DNA of 64,000 bases from Odontocerum albicorne. Lineage: Eukaryota; Arthropoda; Insecta; Trichoptera; Odontoceridae. The notes beneath the pieces are model-generated. The model saw only the letters and a list, made by a program, of their open reading frames with translations, was not told where the DNA came from and made no database searches. Below are positions 63,440 through 64,000 of this stretch, one piece after another. Position numbers and translations under genes: made by a program. The stretch is taken from positions 16,009,327 through 16,073,326 of the forward strand of contig OX463864.1 of assembly GCA_949825065.1 (NCBI GenBank), in the 5' to 3' direction. Every line of letters starts with the position of its first letter. Within the stretch, counting starts at the first letter, position 1.

Positions 63440-63870
63440 ATTAATGCATAGTTCTTCTTCTTTTCCCTTGCCTTATCCCATCCATCTGGAGTCGGCTGCT
63501 TGGATCTTTTTACTCCATCTCTCACAATCTCGTCAATCATTTGTCGATAGTCCAAGTCTCATCATGTCCTCCTCCACTTTCTTATGTAGACTCTTCTTGG
63601 GTCTCCCTTTGCGCCTGTTTGAGAGTTCCCAACTTATAGCTCCCTTTAGCGTAGACTCTGCAATCCGCTGTTGCGCATGCCCATACCAGTATAGTCATGC
63701 TTCCCGGGCTTTATCTACTATTAGCGCCACTTAAATTGTTTCAGGAATTCGTTCATTTCGAATCTTATCCAATCTAGTAACGCCCAGTGACCACCGTTGC
63801 ATACGCATCTCCGTGATATGAAACAATTTTCCCTATTTTCTTTAGAGGCCAGTACTCGGCTCTATGTAAT
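63440..63870 (-). mobile_element. LINE ORF2 C-terminal fragment, reverse
   Basis: The minus strand encodes ITEMRMQRWSLGVTRLDKIR followed by RNERIPETI and, further on, WYGHAQQRI, with stops between. The same structure as 28375-28850 but older. Confidence 0.65.
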
Positions 63871-63879
63871 ATAGTTACT

Positions 63880-64000
63880 TACACTGTTTATTCCACTTTT
63901 TTGTGACGGTATAACCCTACCGGTTTCAAGGCTTTCACCTCATCTTCAGGGGAGCGCAAACAAGACTAAATACTGTTCGAACTGGTACCGATATAGACAC
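63880..64000 (+). repeat. Dispersed repeat (family D), right window edge
   Basis: CACTGTTTATTCCACTTTTT then CTACCGGTTTCAAGGC and TTTCACCTCATCTTCAGGGG. Third site of the family. Confidence 0.6.

Overview
The window looks like AT-rich insect nuclear DNA. It has GT-AG introns, many Tc1/mariner, hAT, pogo/Tigger and Helitron elements, non-LTR retrotransposon tails and tRNA-derived SINEs. The LINE tail that keeps recurring (a short GC-rich motif followed by a TATG-type tail) recalls lepidopteran genomes, but that assignment is from memory and only moderate. No viral, bacterial, rRNA or true tRNA gene was seen.

One host gene on the + strand dominates. Thirteen exons from 22734 to 63272 join with consistent phase, and a candidate start exon (7687-7776) also fits. 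Together they give at least 5,812 codons, and the gene runs off the right edge. Exons 2-9 encode a helical N-terminal region that resembles, from memory, the N-terminal region of vertebrate ZNF292/RLF. Exon 10 is a single 14.8 kb exon coding for about 4,938 residues of disordered, S/N/Q/K/E-rich sequence. It carries lysine clusters, several SUMO-interacting-like motifs and several SUMO-acceptor-like sites. Exons 11-14 are short and conserved-looking. No C2H2 finger of the host gene is visible inside the window.

The introns are packed with mobile DNA. From left to right: a head-to-tail Helitron cluster (2.0-6.1 kb), a mariner (10.1-11.3), a long palindrome (12.3-12.5), two minisatellites (13-14), a DD41D-type element (14.6-15.9), a TTAA-flanked MITE inside a LINE tail (16.4-16.7), a mariner interrupted by a TTAA element (17.6-19.1), a decayed reverse mariner (19.3-20.4) and two copies of another mariner family (21.3-22.0 and 23.1-24.4). 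After the giant exon come a DNA transposon remnant (47.7-48.6), a hairpin (50.05-50.22), a mariner (50.9-52.2), a MITE (52.3-52.5), a hAT element split by a nearly intact Tigger (53.0-55.8), a mariner, a LINE and a third copy of the repeated mariner family (56.1-58.4), a 50-bp satellite grown out of a mariner transposase gene (58.6-59.35), and a short internally deleted mariner (62.3-62.9). Decayed copies of host exon 13 sit in the intron just behind it.

The exons, above all the 14.8 kb one, are free of insertions. All exon calls rest on open frame, splice consensus and phase agreement. All family names are recognition from memory and no search was run.
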